The notes beneath the pieces are model-generated. The model was given only the letters and a program-made list of their open reading frames with translations. It searched no databases and had not been told where the DNA came from. Positions 28,119-37,180 of a stretch of DNA of 64,000 bases are shown piece by piece. How positions within the stretch are numbered: position 1 is the first letter of the stretch; each line of letters opens with the position of its first letter. The stretch is from contig CAWHMS010000001.1 in assembly GCA_963830495.1 (NCBI GenBank), forward strand, positions 682,001 to 746,000, given 5' to 3'. This DNA comes from CAWHMS01 sp963830495. GTDB lineage: Bacteria > Actinomycetota > Actinomycetes > Propionibacteriales > Nocardioidaceae. The position numbers and the translations under genes were made by a program.

Positions 28119-28751
28119 ATGATCGGCCACCGGCGAACCGGGCGCCGAGTGGTTCTGCTCGGCGTCCCGTCCCTCTACATCCTTCTCGGCCTCCTACACC
28201 CCACGCACAATCCCGAAATGGGCGACGAGACCGACCTCTTCATCTGGCTACACATCGCGCAGCTCTTCCTGATCATGGGTTTGGGCTACGTGCTCTGGCT
28301 GCTCGTAGAGGGCGTCACCAACCGGGCAGCCACGCTTGCGCGGGCGCTCATCATTCCGTTCCTGGTGGCCTACACGGCCCTCGACGCGATCCTGGGGATC
28401 GCGTGGGGCATCGCCGCAGAGACGGCGAACGACCTACCGACCGCGGACCAGCAGGGAGCGGGTCGCCTCATCGACGAACTGATCTCCGGAGACCCAGACC
28501 CACGAGGCCTCATCCTCTACTGGGGGGCCGGCCTACTCTGGCTCGCGGTGGCACTGGCGGTCGTGGCGGCGCTCCGGGACACAGCCCCGCTCGGCGCCCT
28601 GGTGTCGATGGCACTAGGCGCGGCAGTATTCACGCTCGGACACGCCCCACCGATGGGTCCGGTCGGAATGGGCTTGTTCCTCCTCGGCATCGCATGGACC
28701 GAGTTCCGCCCTCGCACAGCAGAGCCGTTGACCCCGGCGGCAGGCGACTGA
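28119..28751 (+). CDS. Polytopic membrane protein, paralogue 2 of a tandem pair
   Basis: A 210-residue protein with six predicted helices. Landmarks match the preceding gene: YILLGLLHPTHNPEM (versus FTVLHPNPDHN), IWLHIAQLFLIMGLGYVLW, LDAILGIAWGIAAETANDLP (versus YDTLAGIGTGLAMRSARDLP) and FTLGHAPPMGPVGMGLFLLG. ATG 28119 is preferred over the in-frame ATG 28092 because GGTGGAG lies just before it. The stop TGA overlaps the ATG of the truncated MFS gene. Function unknown; probably works with paralogue 1 in the MMPL/hydrolase operon. Confidence 0.72.
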   Translation: MIGHRRTGRRVVLLGVPSLYILLGLLHPTHNPEMGDETDLFIWLHIAQLFLIMGLGYVLWLLVEGVTNRAATLARALIIPFLVAYTALDAILGIAWGIAAETANDLPTADQQGAGRLIDELISGDPDPRGLILYWGAGLLWLAVALAVVAALRDTAPLGALVSMALGAAVFTLGHAPPMGPVGMGLFLLGIAWTEFRPRTAEPLTPAAGD

Positions 28752-28950
28752 TGAGCGAGCTGACACCCTCAGCGGCTCGCCGCGTTTACTGGCTGCTCAC
28801 GGCGACCCGCTGGCTGCCCGTGGGGCTCACCATCGCACTGTTCTCGCTGTGCCGCTCGAGCACGGCCTGACCATTACCCAGGTGCTCACCCTCGGCTCGG
28901 TGCAGGGGGTCGTGATCCTGCTGCTCGAGCTGCCGAGCGGCGATGCTGGT
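28751..28950 (+). pseudogene. MFS transporter, N-terminal fragment
   Basis: The start MSELTPSAARRVYWLLTATR is a normal MFS N-terminus. The frame shifts at about 28845, and the first two helices continue as PLEHGLTITQVLTLGSVQGV and VILLLELPSG. Homology ends there at about 28945, where the converging MMPL gene begins. More than 300 residues are missing. The ATG overlaps the preceding stop, so the gene once belonged to this operon. Confidence 0.6.
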
Positions 28951-28962
28951 CTGCGCGTGCTC

Positions 28963-31125
28963 TCAGCTAACACCGGTGGGCACTTTCTCCGGTTCCGGCT
29001 CGATTCCGGCAGCTACCTTCGGGGGGAGCGGCGACGGCGCCACGAACAGGATCCGTGCGAGCCTGCTGGGCAACCACCAGTTCCATCGGCCCATGCTGCT
29101 GACGAGGGCCGGCACGAGCAGCGCGCGCACGATGGTTGCGTCGATCAGGATGCCGACTCCTAGCGCGGTGCCAAGGACCTTGACGTCGGTCCCGGGTGAC
29201 ATGGCGAGGCCGGAGAAGGCGAAGAATAGGATCAACGCCGCTGAGGTGACGAGCCGTCCGGTTCTGCCGATGCCGGTGATGACCGCCATGGAGGTGTCTC
29301 CGGTGCGGTCGTACTCCTCCCTCATCCGGGCCAGGATGAACACCTCGTAGTCCATCGACAGGCCGAACAGGAACGCGAAGATCACCACCGGTAGCCAGAA
29401 GTTGATGGCACCGGTGGGAGACACGTCGAAGAGCGCGTCGGACCCGTTGCCCATCTGCCAGAAGAACACGATGGTTCCGAAGACGGCCGCGATGGAGATC
29501 AGGTTCAGCAGTACCGCCTTGAGTGGCAGGAGCACGGACCGGAAGGTGCGGACCAGCAGTATGTAGGTGATCAGCGAGATCAGAGCCAGCACGTACGGGA
29601 ACTTGTCGTAGACCGCGCTGAAGTAGTCCTCGACCGTCGCCCCTAGACCGGTGATGCCCACGTCGCCGCTGATGGCGGGCTCTACTGCCGCCCTGACGTC
29701 GTTGACGACGGTGGAGGCGTCGCTGTCCAGGGTGGCGTCGGTGGGCAGGACGTCAACGACGGCGCTGTCGCCGACGGTGGTGCCGACGACTGCCAGTTGG
29801 ACACCATCAACGCCGCGGGCTGCCTCGGCCGCTGCTTCGGCGTCAGTGGCCGACACGAGCACCTCGACCGGGGTGATGACTCCGGATCCGACTCCGCCGT
29901 CGGTCAGGGTCTGCAACGTGTCATGTCGCGGACCACTTCGCGCTAGCGACTCCAGGCTTGACCCCGGCCCGATCTTGAGACTGAACACCGGGATGATGAG
30001 GAGGGCGAGCATAATCACCGCCACGGCTGTGGCGACGAAGCGGTGTCGGACGATGAGCCGTGCCCACGCCGACCAGCCGCGCGAGGCTTTGCCTTCCTTG
30101 CGGATGCGGGGGTAGTCGATGCGCGGCCCGATGCTCGACAGCAGAGCGGGGAGCAGGGTCAGCACGACGGCGACGCTCACGAGCGGGATCAGCATTCCCG
30201 CGAGTCCCATGCTTCGCAGCGCCGGCACTGGGACGATGAGCAGCGCGAGCAGGCTGATCGCAACGGTGACGCCCGAGGCCATCACGGCGTGACCGGCCGT
30301 TTTCATGGCGACCAGGACGGCCTCCTCGTTGCTGCGGCCGTGCGCGCGCTCCTCCCGCCAACGCGACACCAGGATCAGCGAGTAGTCGATCGCCACCCCG
30401 AGCCCGATCAAGGCGATGAGGAACTGGACGATGATGCTCACCTCGGTGAACGTCGTCAGCCCCAGCACCAGCATGAACGTCGTCAAGATCGACACGGCCG
30501 CGATGAGCAAGGGGAGTAGCGCCAGGAACGACGCGAACACGAAGAGCAGCACGATCAGAGCCCCGATCGCGGCGAGCAGCGTCTCGATCAGAACGCTCGC
30601 TTCCTCCTGGTCACCGCCCGCGGCCAGCAAGGCATACGACGTCAGGCCGCTGTCAAAACCCGCCGCCGCGGCAGCCTTCTCGAGCGCGGGGTCGAGTTGG
30701 GTCTCGATGTAGGGCCCGAACTCAACCGGGACCGGCGCCTGGATCAGCGCGTACGTGGTGCGCCCGTCGTCAGTCACGAAACCCGGATCGCCGGTGCTCG
30801 CGTAATCGACGACACGCAGCGGCAGATCCTCCGGCACCGCCGCAACCGCGGCCGCGAAGACTGCCTCGACGGCGTCTCGGCTCTGCTCGACCGTCTCGCC
30901 CTCCGGCACAGTGACGACCGCGACGTACGTGTCGACGGTGCTGGAGCCGTAGGTGTCGATGAGTTGTTGCTCGGCATTGTCGCCCGGTTGGCCGGGCAGC
31001 GAGAAGTCAAGTGCCCACCGCTCACTCAACGGGCTGACCGAGAACAGACCGCCGAGGAACAGCAGGCACCAGAGCGCGCTGACGATTCGACGGTGATGCA
31101 TGACAAGTCGGGCCAGACGTTCCAC
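28963..31125 (-). CDS. Second MMPL family RND-type transporter
   Basis: About 720 residues from GTG 31125, chosen because GGAG lies 6 bases upstream (an ATG at 31188 has no purine-rich site). RND layout with two loops and 11-12 helices. Relay motifs GVAIDYSLILVSRWREER and GLSMDYEVFILARMREEY are intact in the two halves. The C-terminus is short and basic-acidic (EPEPEKVPTG). It is related to the MMPL at 24058 at family level but clearly not a recent copy: the loops differ. Convergent with the MFS fragment; the region upstream of its start holds its promoter. Substrate unknown, likely lipid or antimicrobial-like. Confidence 0.87.
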   Translation of the reverse strand: MERLARLVMHHRRIVSALWCLLFLGGLFSVSPLSERWALDFSLPGQPGDNAEQQLIDTYGSSTVDTYVAVVTVPEGETVEQSRDAVEAVFAAAVAAVPEDLPLRVVDYASTGDPGFVTDDGRTTYALIQAPVPVEFGPYIETQLDPALEKAAAAAGFDSGLTSYALLAAGGDQEEASVLIETLLAAIGALIVLLFVFASFLALLPLLIAAVSILTTFMLVLGLTTFTEVSIIVQFLIALIGLGVAIDYSLILVSRWREERAHGRSNEEAVLVAMKTAGHAVMASGVTVAISLLALLIVPVPALRSMGLAGMLIPLVSVAVVLTLLPALLSSIGPRIDYPRIRKEGKASRGWSAWARLIVRHRFVATAVAVIMLALLIIPVFSLKIGPGSSLESLARSGPRHDTLQTLTDGGVGSGVITPVEVLVSATDAEAAAEAARGVDGVQLAVVGTTVGDSAVVDVLPTDATLDSDASTVVNDVRAAVEPAISGDVGITGLGATVEDYFSAVYDKFPYVLALISLITYILLVRTFRSVLLPLKAVLLNLISIAAVFGTIVFFWQMGNGSDALFDVSPTGAINFWLPVVIFAFLFGLSMDYEVFILARMREEYDRTGDTSMAVITGIGRTGRLVTSAALILFFAFSGLAMSPGTDVKVLGTALGVGILIDATIVRALLVPALVSSMGRWNWWLPSRLARILFVAPSPLPPKVAAGIEPEPEKVPTGVS

Positions 31126-31612
31126 GGGGACTCCAGGTGCAGACGGGGATGCAGAGGGGAGCGATCCTTCGGCGTTAACTCGCTCCATGAAGGAAGGTGC
31201 TCGGCGCCATTGTCCGTGTCAGAGGTCCGTGACCCCGCGTACAAGGGATCAACGGACGTGGAACGTCGTGGTGAGTGTGGCCGAGCGATCATGCCGACAG
31301 CGCTTACCAACACTGAGGTGACTTAAATGACCCTGACTTCAGGAAGCCGTCTCTACAGCGCTCACGACTCATACTGGTGGCCGGCGTCGGCAGCATCCAG
31401 AACGGACGGAGACTAGCCGGATATAACTGACCCTATACCCGCTCCAGGACATCGGTAGGCCGCACCTGTCCATGAGACGGACCACTGAGAGCATGTTGGC
31501 TCACCGCGAGCGCCCGAGGGCAGCACGTTGCGCGCGGGTGTGGCCTCAGCGGCCGGCTGGCATTTTCCGCACATGAGCGCGGAAGATCAGCAGCAGGTGA
31601 GGCCGCGAATTC
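31126..31612. other. Intergenic region between divergent genes
   Basis: Contains the promoter region of the minus-strand MMPL gene. No gene, regulator or clear operator found. Confidence 0.4.
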
Positions 31613-32074
31613 ATGCTTCCTCGGGCGTATGAGGTGCGTGAGGACCAGGATCTCCCTGAGCTCGCGGGGCTGGCGATGGGCCGGCGCGGTCCCGTTTGGG
31701 CGGCATTCATCACCAACCAGGCAGCCAACTGCTGCTACCCGGACATCATCGCCGTGCGTCACCGTGGGCAGTCCTGGAGCGAGCCGATGCATGTCGGGAC
31801 GGGCACACCGGGTGGCATTGCGACCGACTCGACCGGAAGAACCGCCACGATTGCGGGTTGGTACTACGGTGCCGAACGCGACGAAGCAGTCCTCGACTCC
31901 TGGGACGGCAGCCAATGGATCCGGCAGCGTGCCGAGGGTGAGCCCGACGCGGGCGCGAACTACCTGGCGATCGACGCCGACGCGCGGGGCGGCAGATGGG
32001 CGGTCGGGCTCATCTGGGGCGCGGCCAACCAGCCTCTCGTCGCCTACCAGTGCCGGCCTCTTGAAGCGGGGTAG
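31613..32074 (+). CDS. Hypothetical protein
   Basis: A 153-residue soluble frame with strand-like repeats around Trp and Gly (GWYYGAERDEAVLDSWDGS, GGRWAVGLIWGAANQPLV). This pattern recalls sialidase/BNR or kelch-type propeller blades, but I recognise no family. It may be the last blades of a longer lost protein. The ATG has no strong ribosome site. It lies among gene debris (nuclease remnant, chimeric regulator). Confidence 0.4.
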   Translation: MLPRAYEVREDQDLPELAGLAMGRRGPVWAAFITNQAANCCYPDIIAVRHRGQSWSEPMHVGTGTPGGIATDSTGRTATIAGWYYGAERDEAVLDSWDGSQWIRQRAEGEPDAGANYLAIDADARGGRWAVGLIWGAANQPLVAYQCRPLEAG

Positions 32075-32217
32075 TCAATCGTCCAGGACGGGGTCGAGGA
32101 AGTCCAGATTGCCCAGGGCGCCGGCCTCGGCGCGCTTGGCCGGGCTGTCGGTCTCCTCCCGGAGGTGGGTCAGCCAGGCGGGTTACGGGCGCGGATCTCC
32201 GGAGTGCATCAACCCCA

Positions 32218-32430
32218 TCACCACAGGTTGCGTGTGTTGGCGTCCACGCGGCGGTAGGTGGACTGCCTGGGGTGCCGGTCGTATCCGTCGCGGCCGTCGT
32301 AGCGAGCGTGGGCGTAGGCCTTGCGGATCTGGGCGAGCCCGGTGTCGCGACCACTGTCATGCACGTAGCGAAGCAAGCGACCGTCGTGGTCACGGTCGTC
32401 GGTGGAGGCTGGGTTCACCAGCCGCACCCC
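32218..32430 (-). pseudogene. Thermonuclease (SNase-like) fragment
   Basis: The text VRLVNPASTDDRDHDGRLLR followed by GLAQIRKAYAHARYDGRDGY matches the second half of secreted staphylococcal-nuclease-like proteins (usual DDRDRYGRLLRYV...RARYDSRDGYGRH). The first half, with the catalytic Arg and Asp residues, is missing. An Excalibur-type motif often linked to these nucleases lies just upstream, fused to a GntR domain in the neighbouring gene. Confidence 0.55.
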
Positions 32431-32819
32431 CCGGAGCCGTCGGGCAGGGTGGCGCCGTAGTAGTACGGCGCGGGGTTGGCCTCGCAGGCGATGCCGTCGC
32501 CCTCGGAGTCGAGGCGGTGCGGGTGCGCCGCTGCGGCGCGCGCCTCCGATGTCGGCGCGACGCCAGGGTCATCGAGTCGCGTGCTGCGTACGAAGGTGCC
32601 GCGTCGCCCTTGGGTGGAGATCACGCCGTCGGTCTCCAGCTCGCGGTACGCCCGCGCGACCGTGTTGGCGGCCAGCCCCAGGTCGCCCGCGAGCTGGCGC
32701 ACCGTGGGCAGCTTCTGGCCCGGCTCCAGATCACCCCGGGCGACCATCGCCGCCACCTGCGACCGGAGTTGCTCGTACGGCGCCACCTGGCTGCCCGGAT
32801 CGACCTCGACCAGTGTCAT
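32415..32819 (-). CDS. GntR (YtrA-like) regulator fused to an Excalibur-type tail
   Basis: A 134-residue protein. Residues 1-80 are a GntR winged helix: VAPYEQLRSQVAAMVARGDL, GQKLPTVRQLAGDLGLAANT, then RRGTFVRST at the wing. The usual helical C-terminus is replaced after about residue 97 by HRLDSEGDGIACEANP, a DxDxDGxxCE calcium-binding motif of Excalibur domains, which belongs to secreted proteins. This looks like a deletion fusion between a regulator gene and a nuclease/Excalibur gene. The DNA-binding part may still work. ATG overlaps the stop of the small membrane protein upstream (ATGA), so they form an operon. Confidence 0.7.
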   Translation of the reverse strand: MTLVEVDPGSQVAPYEQLRSQVAAMVARGDLEPGQKLPTVRQLAGDLGLAANTVARAYRELETDGVISTQGRRGTFVRSTRLDDPGVAPTSEARAAAAHPHRLDSEGDGIACEANPAPYYYGATLPDGSGGCGW

Positions 32820-32986
32820 CGGGCATCAGCCTCGCTCCGCGCCCGGACCCTGCGAGCAACCTGCATCGCCTTGTGTCGCCGGCCGGCATGACTCGTCGCA
32901 CGGCCGGTACGGCGTGCGTACTCGTACCCAAGGCCTCCGAACGCGACCGTGAGCGGAGCGGCCACGACGAACTGGACCCCGATCAT
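32816..32986 (-). CDS. Small membrane protein upstream of GntR regulator
   Basis: Fifty-six residues, MIGVQFVVAAPLTVAFGGLG then a basic tail (RRTGRATSHAGRRHKAMQVARR). One membrane helix. The start is set at ATG 32986, with AGGTGG 5 bases upstream. Stop overlaps the GntR ATG, and YtrA-type regulators are often cotranscribed with small membrane genes. Function unknown. Confidence 0.5.
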   Translation of the reverse strand: MIGVQFVVAAPLTVAFGGLGYEYARRTGRATSHAGRRHKAMQVARRVRARSEADAR

Positions 32987-33071
32987 GTGGCCACCTTGCA
33001 TGTTCTGTCGTTCGCGAGCACGTTGATGGTGTATCCACGAGGCGGACAAGCAGCACTGGAAAGGTGCAATC

Positions 33072-33764
33072 ATGATTCGCTCTCGAACGATCTCCATCGC
33101 CACGGCCTTCGCGGCCGGCTTGGTGGTCCCTCTGGTCGGCATCGGGACCATGGTCCCCGCCGCTGCGAGCGCCCCGCCGCTACCGGAGAACTGCACTTTT
33201 GCGAAGGGCAACACCACGTGCGTCGAGCAGACCGCGACCACTGAGCCTGGTGGCCCTCAGGATGGCCAGGTTTGCCTGACCGCGGACACGCTCCCCGGGA
33301 CCATCCATCAGGAGATCATCACCACGACCACCATCACGCGCATCTACAAGGGCAGGGGCACGTCAGGTCCCCTCCTTCGCACATCGACTTCGACCACCAC
33401 CGAACCTGGTCCAGCCACGTGCGAGGCTAGCCCGGTCTCGGCGGCGTGGATCGTCCTCGTACCAGACGACGAGAGGGACGCCTTCTGCGCTGCTCAGCAG
33501 CTAACCTTCTGCTTCCGGGTGGTCGCTTCGGGCTTGGAACCGGGCAGCGAATTGTTCCAGCAGTTCACGCTGGGAGGCGTCGAGCAAGGCCCCTACCACG
33601 GGGGGCAAGCGTCCGGAACCGGCACGGTGGACTCCGACGGCTCGGCCTACTGTGGCAACCCGCCTCCCTACACGTCGCTGACCAACCTGTATTTCACGGG
33701 AACCGGCGCGAACGGAGAACCTGTGCAGTCGAACTCGCTGGATCCCTGCCCACCACTTGCCTAG
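33072..33764 (+). CDS. Secreted hypothetical protein
   Basis: A 230-residue protein with a Sec signal peptide: MIRSRTISIATAFAAGLVVP and a likely cleavage after AAASA (about residue 33). The mature part has eight Cys residues and a Thr-rich stretch (TTTTITRIYKG), then a beta-rich domain with CFRVVASGLEPGSELFQQF and LYFTGTGANGEPVQS. It resembles extracellular immunoglobulin-like folds but no family is recognised. AAAGGTG precedes the ATG. It stands alone, divergent from the small membrane protein/GntR pair, which may regulate it. Confidence 0.65.
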   Translation: MIRSRTISIATAFAAGLVVPLVGIGTMVPAAASAPPLPENCTFAKGNTTCVEQTATTEPGGPQDGQVCLTADTLPGTIHQEIITTTTITRIYKGRGTSGPLLRTSTSTTTEPGPATCEASPVSAAWIVLVPDDERDAFCAAQQLTFCFRVVASGLEPGSELFQQFTLGGVEQGPYHGGQASGTGTVDSDGSAYCGNPPPYTSLTNLYFTGTGANGEPVQSNSLDPCPPLA

Positions 33765-33781
33765 CCGGCGATAAAGCCGGC
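33764..33781 (+). terminator. Possible terminator hairpin
   Basis: A perfect 6-bp stem GCCGGC/GCCGGC with loop GATAAA begins at the last base of the stop codon of the secreted protein gene. There is no T-tract, so it may only be a weak terminator. Confidence 0.35.
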
Positions 33782-33843
33782 CGACGCCTGGCGAGGTATA
33801 GGGCGACACCGCGCGGAACGCACGCTCATGGCACCCCTTTGTG

Positions 33844-34727
33844 TCAAGGCACCGCCGGGAGCGCCGGTTTAGGGTGGTTGTCGGCGGGTCCGGGAAGTGG
33901 CTTGTCCGAAGAGCCGGTGTGGGGATGTGAGCCGGTCGCGCTGGAGTCAGAGTCGTGTCCCCGTTGTCCTCCCGGGCCCGTCCTTGCCGGCGCCGTGGTT
34001 GCTCGGACGGCGTCGTTGAGCATGGCTTGAAAGACGATGTCCGACAGTCGGCGCTTGACGCAGCGCATGGCCTCCATGGGGGCCTTGCCGTCGGCCTTCT
34101 TGCGCTCGTAGTAGCTGCGGCCCTCGGTGGGGTTGCGGAGCTGGACTCGAGCCATGGTGTGCAGGACGCGGTTGATCTGCCGGTTCCCTGCTCGCGACAG
34201 GCGGTGGCGGACCTGATCGCCGGAGGATGCGTCGATGGGTGCGGTGCCGTTCCAGGAGGCGAAGTGCGCCTTGTTCGGGAACCGGGTGACGTCGCCGACC
34301 TCAACCAGCAGCCGAGCTGCGCCGGTAGGTCCGATGCCGTGCAGGTCCAACAGGCTGGTGCCGGTGGCCCTCACCAGCTCGGTCAGCTCCTTGTTCGCAG
34401 CCTTCTTCCGGGCGTAGATCCGCTCGAGGTCGGCTACCAGCTCCGCGGCGACCCGGCGGCGGGCCTTGCCCACGACGTCGCGTGGGCGGACCTTGGCCAA
34501 CAGCGCCTTCGCCTGGGCCGCGGACAGATCGCGCTTCGAGCAGCTGGTGCAGCTGGCAGGTCTTGCGGGGTGCTCCTCGCCCAGCGCGCGACGACGGTCG
34601 ACCAGAAGCCGCAGAACTTCCAGCTGCTCGTCGGTGGCCAACGGGCGCAGCCCCGACATCCGCGTGCCGACCAGTGCGACGGAGTGGGCGTCGGTGGCGT
34701 CGGTCTTACGGCCCTGACCGGTGCCGA
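33844..34727 (-). mobile_element. IS110-family transposase, C-terminal half only
   Basis: The frame begins inside the DEDD domain (KTDATDAH, then MSGLRPLATDEQLEVLRLLV) and runs through the Tnp_20 domain (LLDLHGIGPTGAARLLVEVG, the SWNGTAPIDASSGD segment with the catalytic-Ser region, and LSRAGNRQINRVLH). The first 130 residues are absent: at about 34727 the sequence switches to a luciferase-like gene. Compared with the copy at 18318-18852, a stretch of about 20-30 bases before KRDLSAAQAKALL is missing and the frame is disturbed. Inactive. Same orientation and clearly the same IS subtype as the first copy. Confidence 0.85.
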
Positions 34728-35118
34728 CCCGTGGATCACGCTGGCGGCGGTGGCCACCGCGACCGAACGGGTAAGGCTCGGCCCGATGGTGACACCGCTG
34801 CCGCGACGGCCGCGGGTCAAGGTCGCCATGGAGACGTCACCGCTGGACCGGCTCAGCGGCGGCCGTCTCACCCTCGGGGTCGGCATGGGTGGCGACCGTT
34901 TCTCCAGGGAGTTCTCCAAGAGCGGCGAGCAGCTCGACGGCCGTCTGCGGGGCCAGATGCTCGACGAGGCGTTGGCGATCCTCACCGCAGCCTGGTCCGG
35001 CGAGCCGGTGCATCATCGCGGCGACCACTACGTCGTCGATGGCATCCGGTTCCGTCCGCGGCCGGTCCAGCAGCCCGCGGTGCCGGTGTTGGTCGCCGGC
35101 TTCCCGGGCAGCGGCCCT
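34728..35118 (+). pseudogene. LLM-class flavin-dependent oxidoreductase, both ends lost
   Basis: The segment DPWITLAAVATATERVRLGP, then SPLDRLSGGRLTLGVGMGGD and ALAILTAAWSGEPVHHRGDHY, is the middle of a luciferase-like (F420 or FMN) monooxygenase. The first 70 or so residues are replaced by the IS110 fragment, with which it now forms one long open frame. After VPVLVAGFPG the homology stops and another gene's sequence begins. Not functional. Confidence 0.7.
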
Positions 35119-35530
35119 GCGGCTCGGCAAAGCCTCCTACGTCATCGAGATGGGTCCGGTGTGGGAAACGCCGCCGCCGAGCGCGGCGTCGTGGTCGAGG
35201 AGCCGGTGGGACTGCCCGCCCTGGGACGGTCGCGGCTGTTCCGCCGAGGTGCGGGCCTGGCGCGGCGGCTCGATCCCCGACCTCAAGTTCGCAGTGGGCG
35301 AGCCCACGGTGATGAGCCGGGATCCCGTCCGGGCGGCGAACCTGCTGGCGCTGGTGCACCAGGTGCCGCGGCTGCCCTGGGGACGCGACGAGCTCGGCCT
35401 GGGTGAGATGTGGAACTCCAACTCGATCATCGCCTGGTTGCTCCTCCGGAGCGGCCACGATCTGCGGCACACCTGCCCCCCAGCCCGAGGTCGGGCACCG
35501 GGCTGGAGCAGCGGTATCGCACTGGCCCTC
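35115..35530 (+). pseudogene. Broken conserved actinobacterial protein
   Basis: Alternating frames give GKASYVIEMGPVWETPP, RGVVVEEPVGLPALGRSRLF and VRAWRGGSIPD, then WGRDELGLGEMWNSNSIIAW and GRAPGWSSGI. The order and the MWNSNS element recall a conserved actinobacterial hypothetical protein I cannot name. At least two frame changes are needed near 35160 and 35240. Confidence 0.4.
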
Positions 35531-35972
35531 TCGATGGACGACAGCGTGCAGGCTGGGTCCCGAGCCAGTTCGACCTGACGGGGAATGCACACCACATCGA
35601 GTAGGACCTCCTAGAAGGCTCTTGATGCACCGTCTCGGCGAGCTCACTGAGCGTGGGTGATCGGTGTCGCCGGCCACCCCAGGAATTCGCTCGTTTGGGC
35701 TGTTCCCTCCGGAGCGCAACGGTTCTAGCGTGGGGGTGACGGCAGGTGCCTCAAACGCGGACCACTGCGCTCGCGCGACGCCAGCCGAAAGGGAATCGAG
35801 TTCATCGTGACGAGTCCATCGACAACGCCTCGGCCTACATCATCCTCCATGGGTGATGGCCAGAGTCCTTCGCGACCTGACAGCCACCGACCCGAGACCC
35901 GCCATGAAGCGCCCTTCTAAGGCTCGCGCACCAGGCCCCACAGCTCAGAGGCGGCCGGCGGAGGGCGGCGAG
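35531..35972. other. Gene-free stretch before the oxidoreductase gene
   Basis: No recognisable coding sequence. An open frame leads into the downstream gene, but its better ribosome site is at 35961-35972. The promoter for that gene should be here. Confidence 0.4.
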
Positions 35973-36944
35973 ATGTGGGCTGTCGTGCAGGATCGCTACG
36001 GCGCAGTTGATGTCCTGCGACACGAGCGCATCGCTCGCCCGGTCATGGGCGACGAAGAGGTTCTGGTTCGGGTGCACGCGGCTGGCCTCGACCGCGGCAC
36101 GTGGCACTTGATGACTGGCAAGCCCTACTTGATGCGGATCGCCGGCCCCGGCTTTCGGGGGCCGAAGGACCGGGTTCCTGGGCGAGATCTGGCGGGCACC
36201 GTCGTCGCCGTTGGGGCCGGGGTGACTGGGTTAGCGGTCGGTGACGAGGTGTACGGGGTGGGCCGCGGGTCGTTCGCCGAGTACGCCGTGGTCCGGGCGG
36301 ACAAACTGGCTAGGAAGCCGGTGAGCCTCTCGTTCGAGCAGGCCGCGGTGGTGCCGATCTCGGGCGCAACCGCACTGCAAGCGCTGACCGACCACGGTCG
36401 GCTTGAGCCGGGGCAACGAGTGTTGGTGATCGGCGCCTCGGGCGGGGTTGGCAGTTACGCGGTACAGATCGCCAAGGCGCTTGGCGCGGAGGTTACCGGC
36501 GTCGCGAGTAGCGCCAAGCTCGACCTCGTCCGTTCGTTCGGCGCGGACCACGTCATCGACTACACCCGCGACGACTTTGCGGGCATCGGACAGCACTACG
36601 ACTTGATTCTCGACATCGCTGGCAACCCGGGCCTGCGGCGGCTGCGTCGTGCTCTGACGCCGACTGGCACGGCGGTGATCGTCGGCGGCGAGGACGGAGG
36701 GGACCTTACCGGTGGCATGAACCGCACCTTGCGTGCGCTGGTCCTCTCAGTTGTCTCCAAGCAGCGGTTCGCGAACTTCATCAACAAGGAGCGGGCTAGC
36801 GACCTCGAGCGGCTCACTGGGCTCATTGACGCCGGTCAGGTGACGCCGAGCATCGACCGAACGTATCCACTGGACCAGGTGCCGGAAGCCATGCGCCAAC
36901 TCGAGGGCGGCCAGGTCCGGGGCAAGGTCGCCATCACCATTTGA
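35973..36944 (+). CDS. Zinc-independent medium-chain dehydrogenase (quinone oxidoreductase type)
   Basis: A 323-residue MDR-superfamily NAD(P)-dependent enzyme. The GroES-like domain runs from MWAVVQDRYGAVDVL to about residue 130 (VPGRDLAGTVVAVGAGVTGL). The nucleotide-binding domain has VLVIGASGGVGSYAVQIAKA and HVIDYTRDDF. The Cys and His zinc ligands of alcohol dehydrogenases are absent, which fits the quinone-reductase/alkenal-reductase branch. ATG 35973 is chosen for GGAGGGCGGCGAG just upstream; the frame is open for another 40 codons. Substrate unknown; usually reduces quinones or reactive enones. Confidence 0.85.
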   Translation: MWAVVQDRYGAVDVLRHERIARPVMGDEEVLVRVHAAGLDRGTWHLMTGKPYLMRIAGPGFRGPKDRVPGRDLAGTVVAVGAGVTGLAVGDEVYGVGRGSFAEYAVVRADKLARKPVSLSFEQAAVVPISGATALQALTDHGRLEPGQRVLVIGASGGVGSYAVQIAKALGAEVTGVASSAKLDLVRSFGADHVIDYTRDDFAGIGQHYDLILDIAGNPGLRRLRRALTPTGTAVIVGGEDGGDLTGGMNRTLRALVLSVVSKQRFANFINKERASDLERLTGLIDAGQVTPSIDRTYPLDQVPEAMRQLEGGQVRGKVAITI

Positions 36945-37180
36945 GCACACCGGCAACCCCGCGGCCGGCCTGTCGGCAGGCACCTTGGTCACCTGGCTGG
37001 ATGCACGCTTCCCAATCTGGGCCACGCCGGAATCGTCACGGGAATCGCTTGTCTGGGCGGTGACGTCGGGCACCAGCGGGTTACGCGGGGCTGGACGCGG
37101 TTCATCGGCATGGCGCGAGCAGTGGCAGTTGAGTGTGTGATTCGGTGCGCCTGTGGAGATGATGTCGCCGTGATGGTCTG

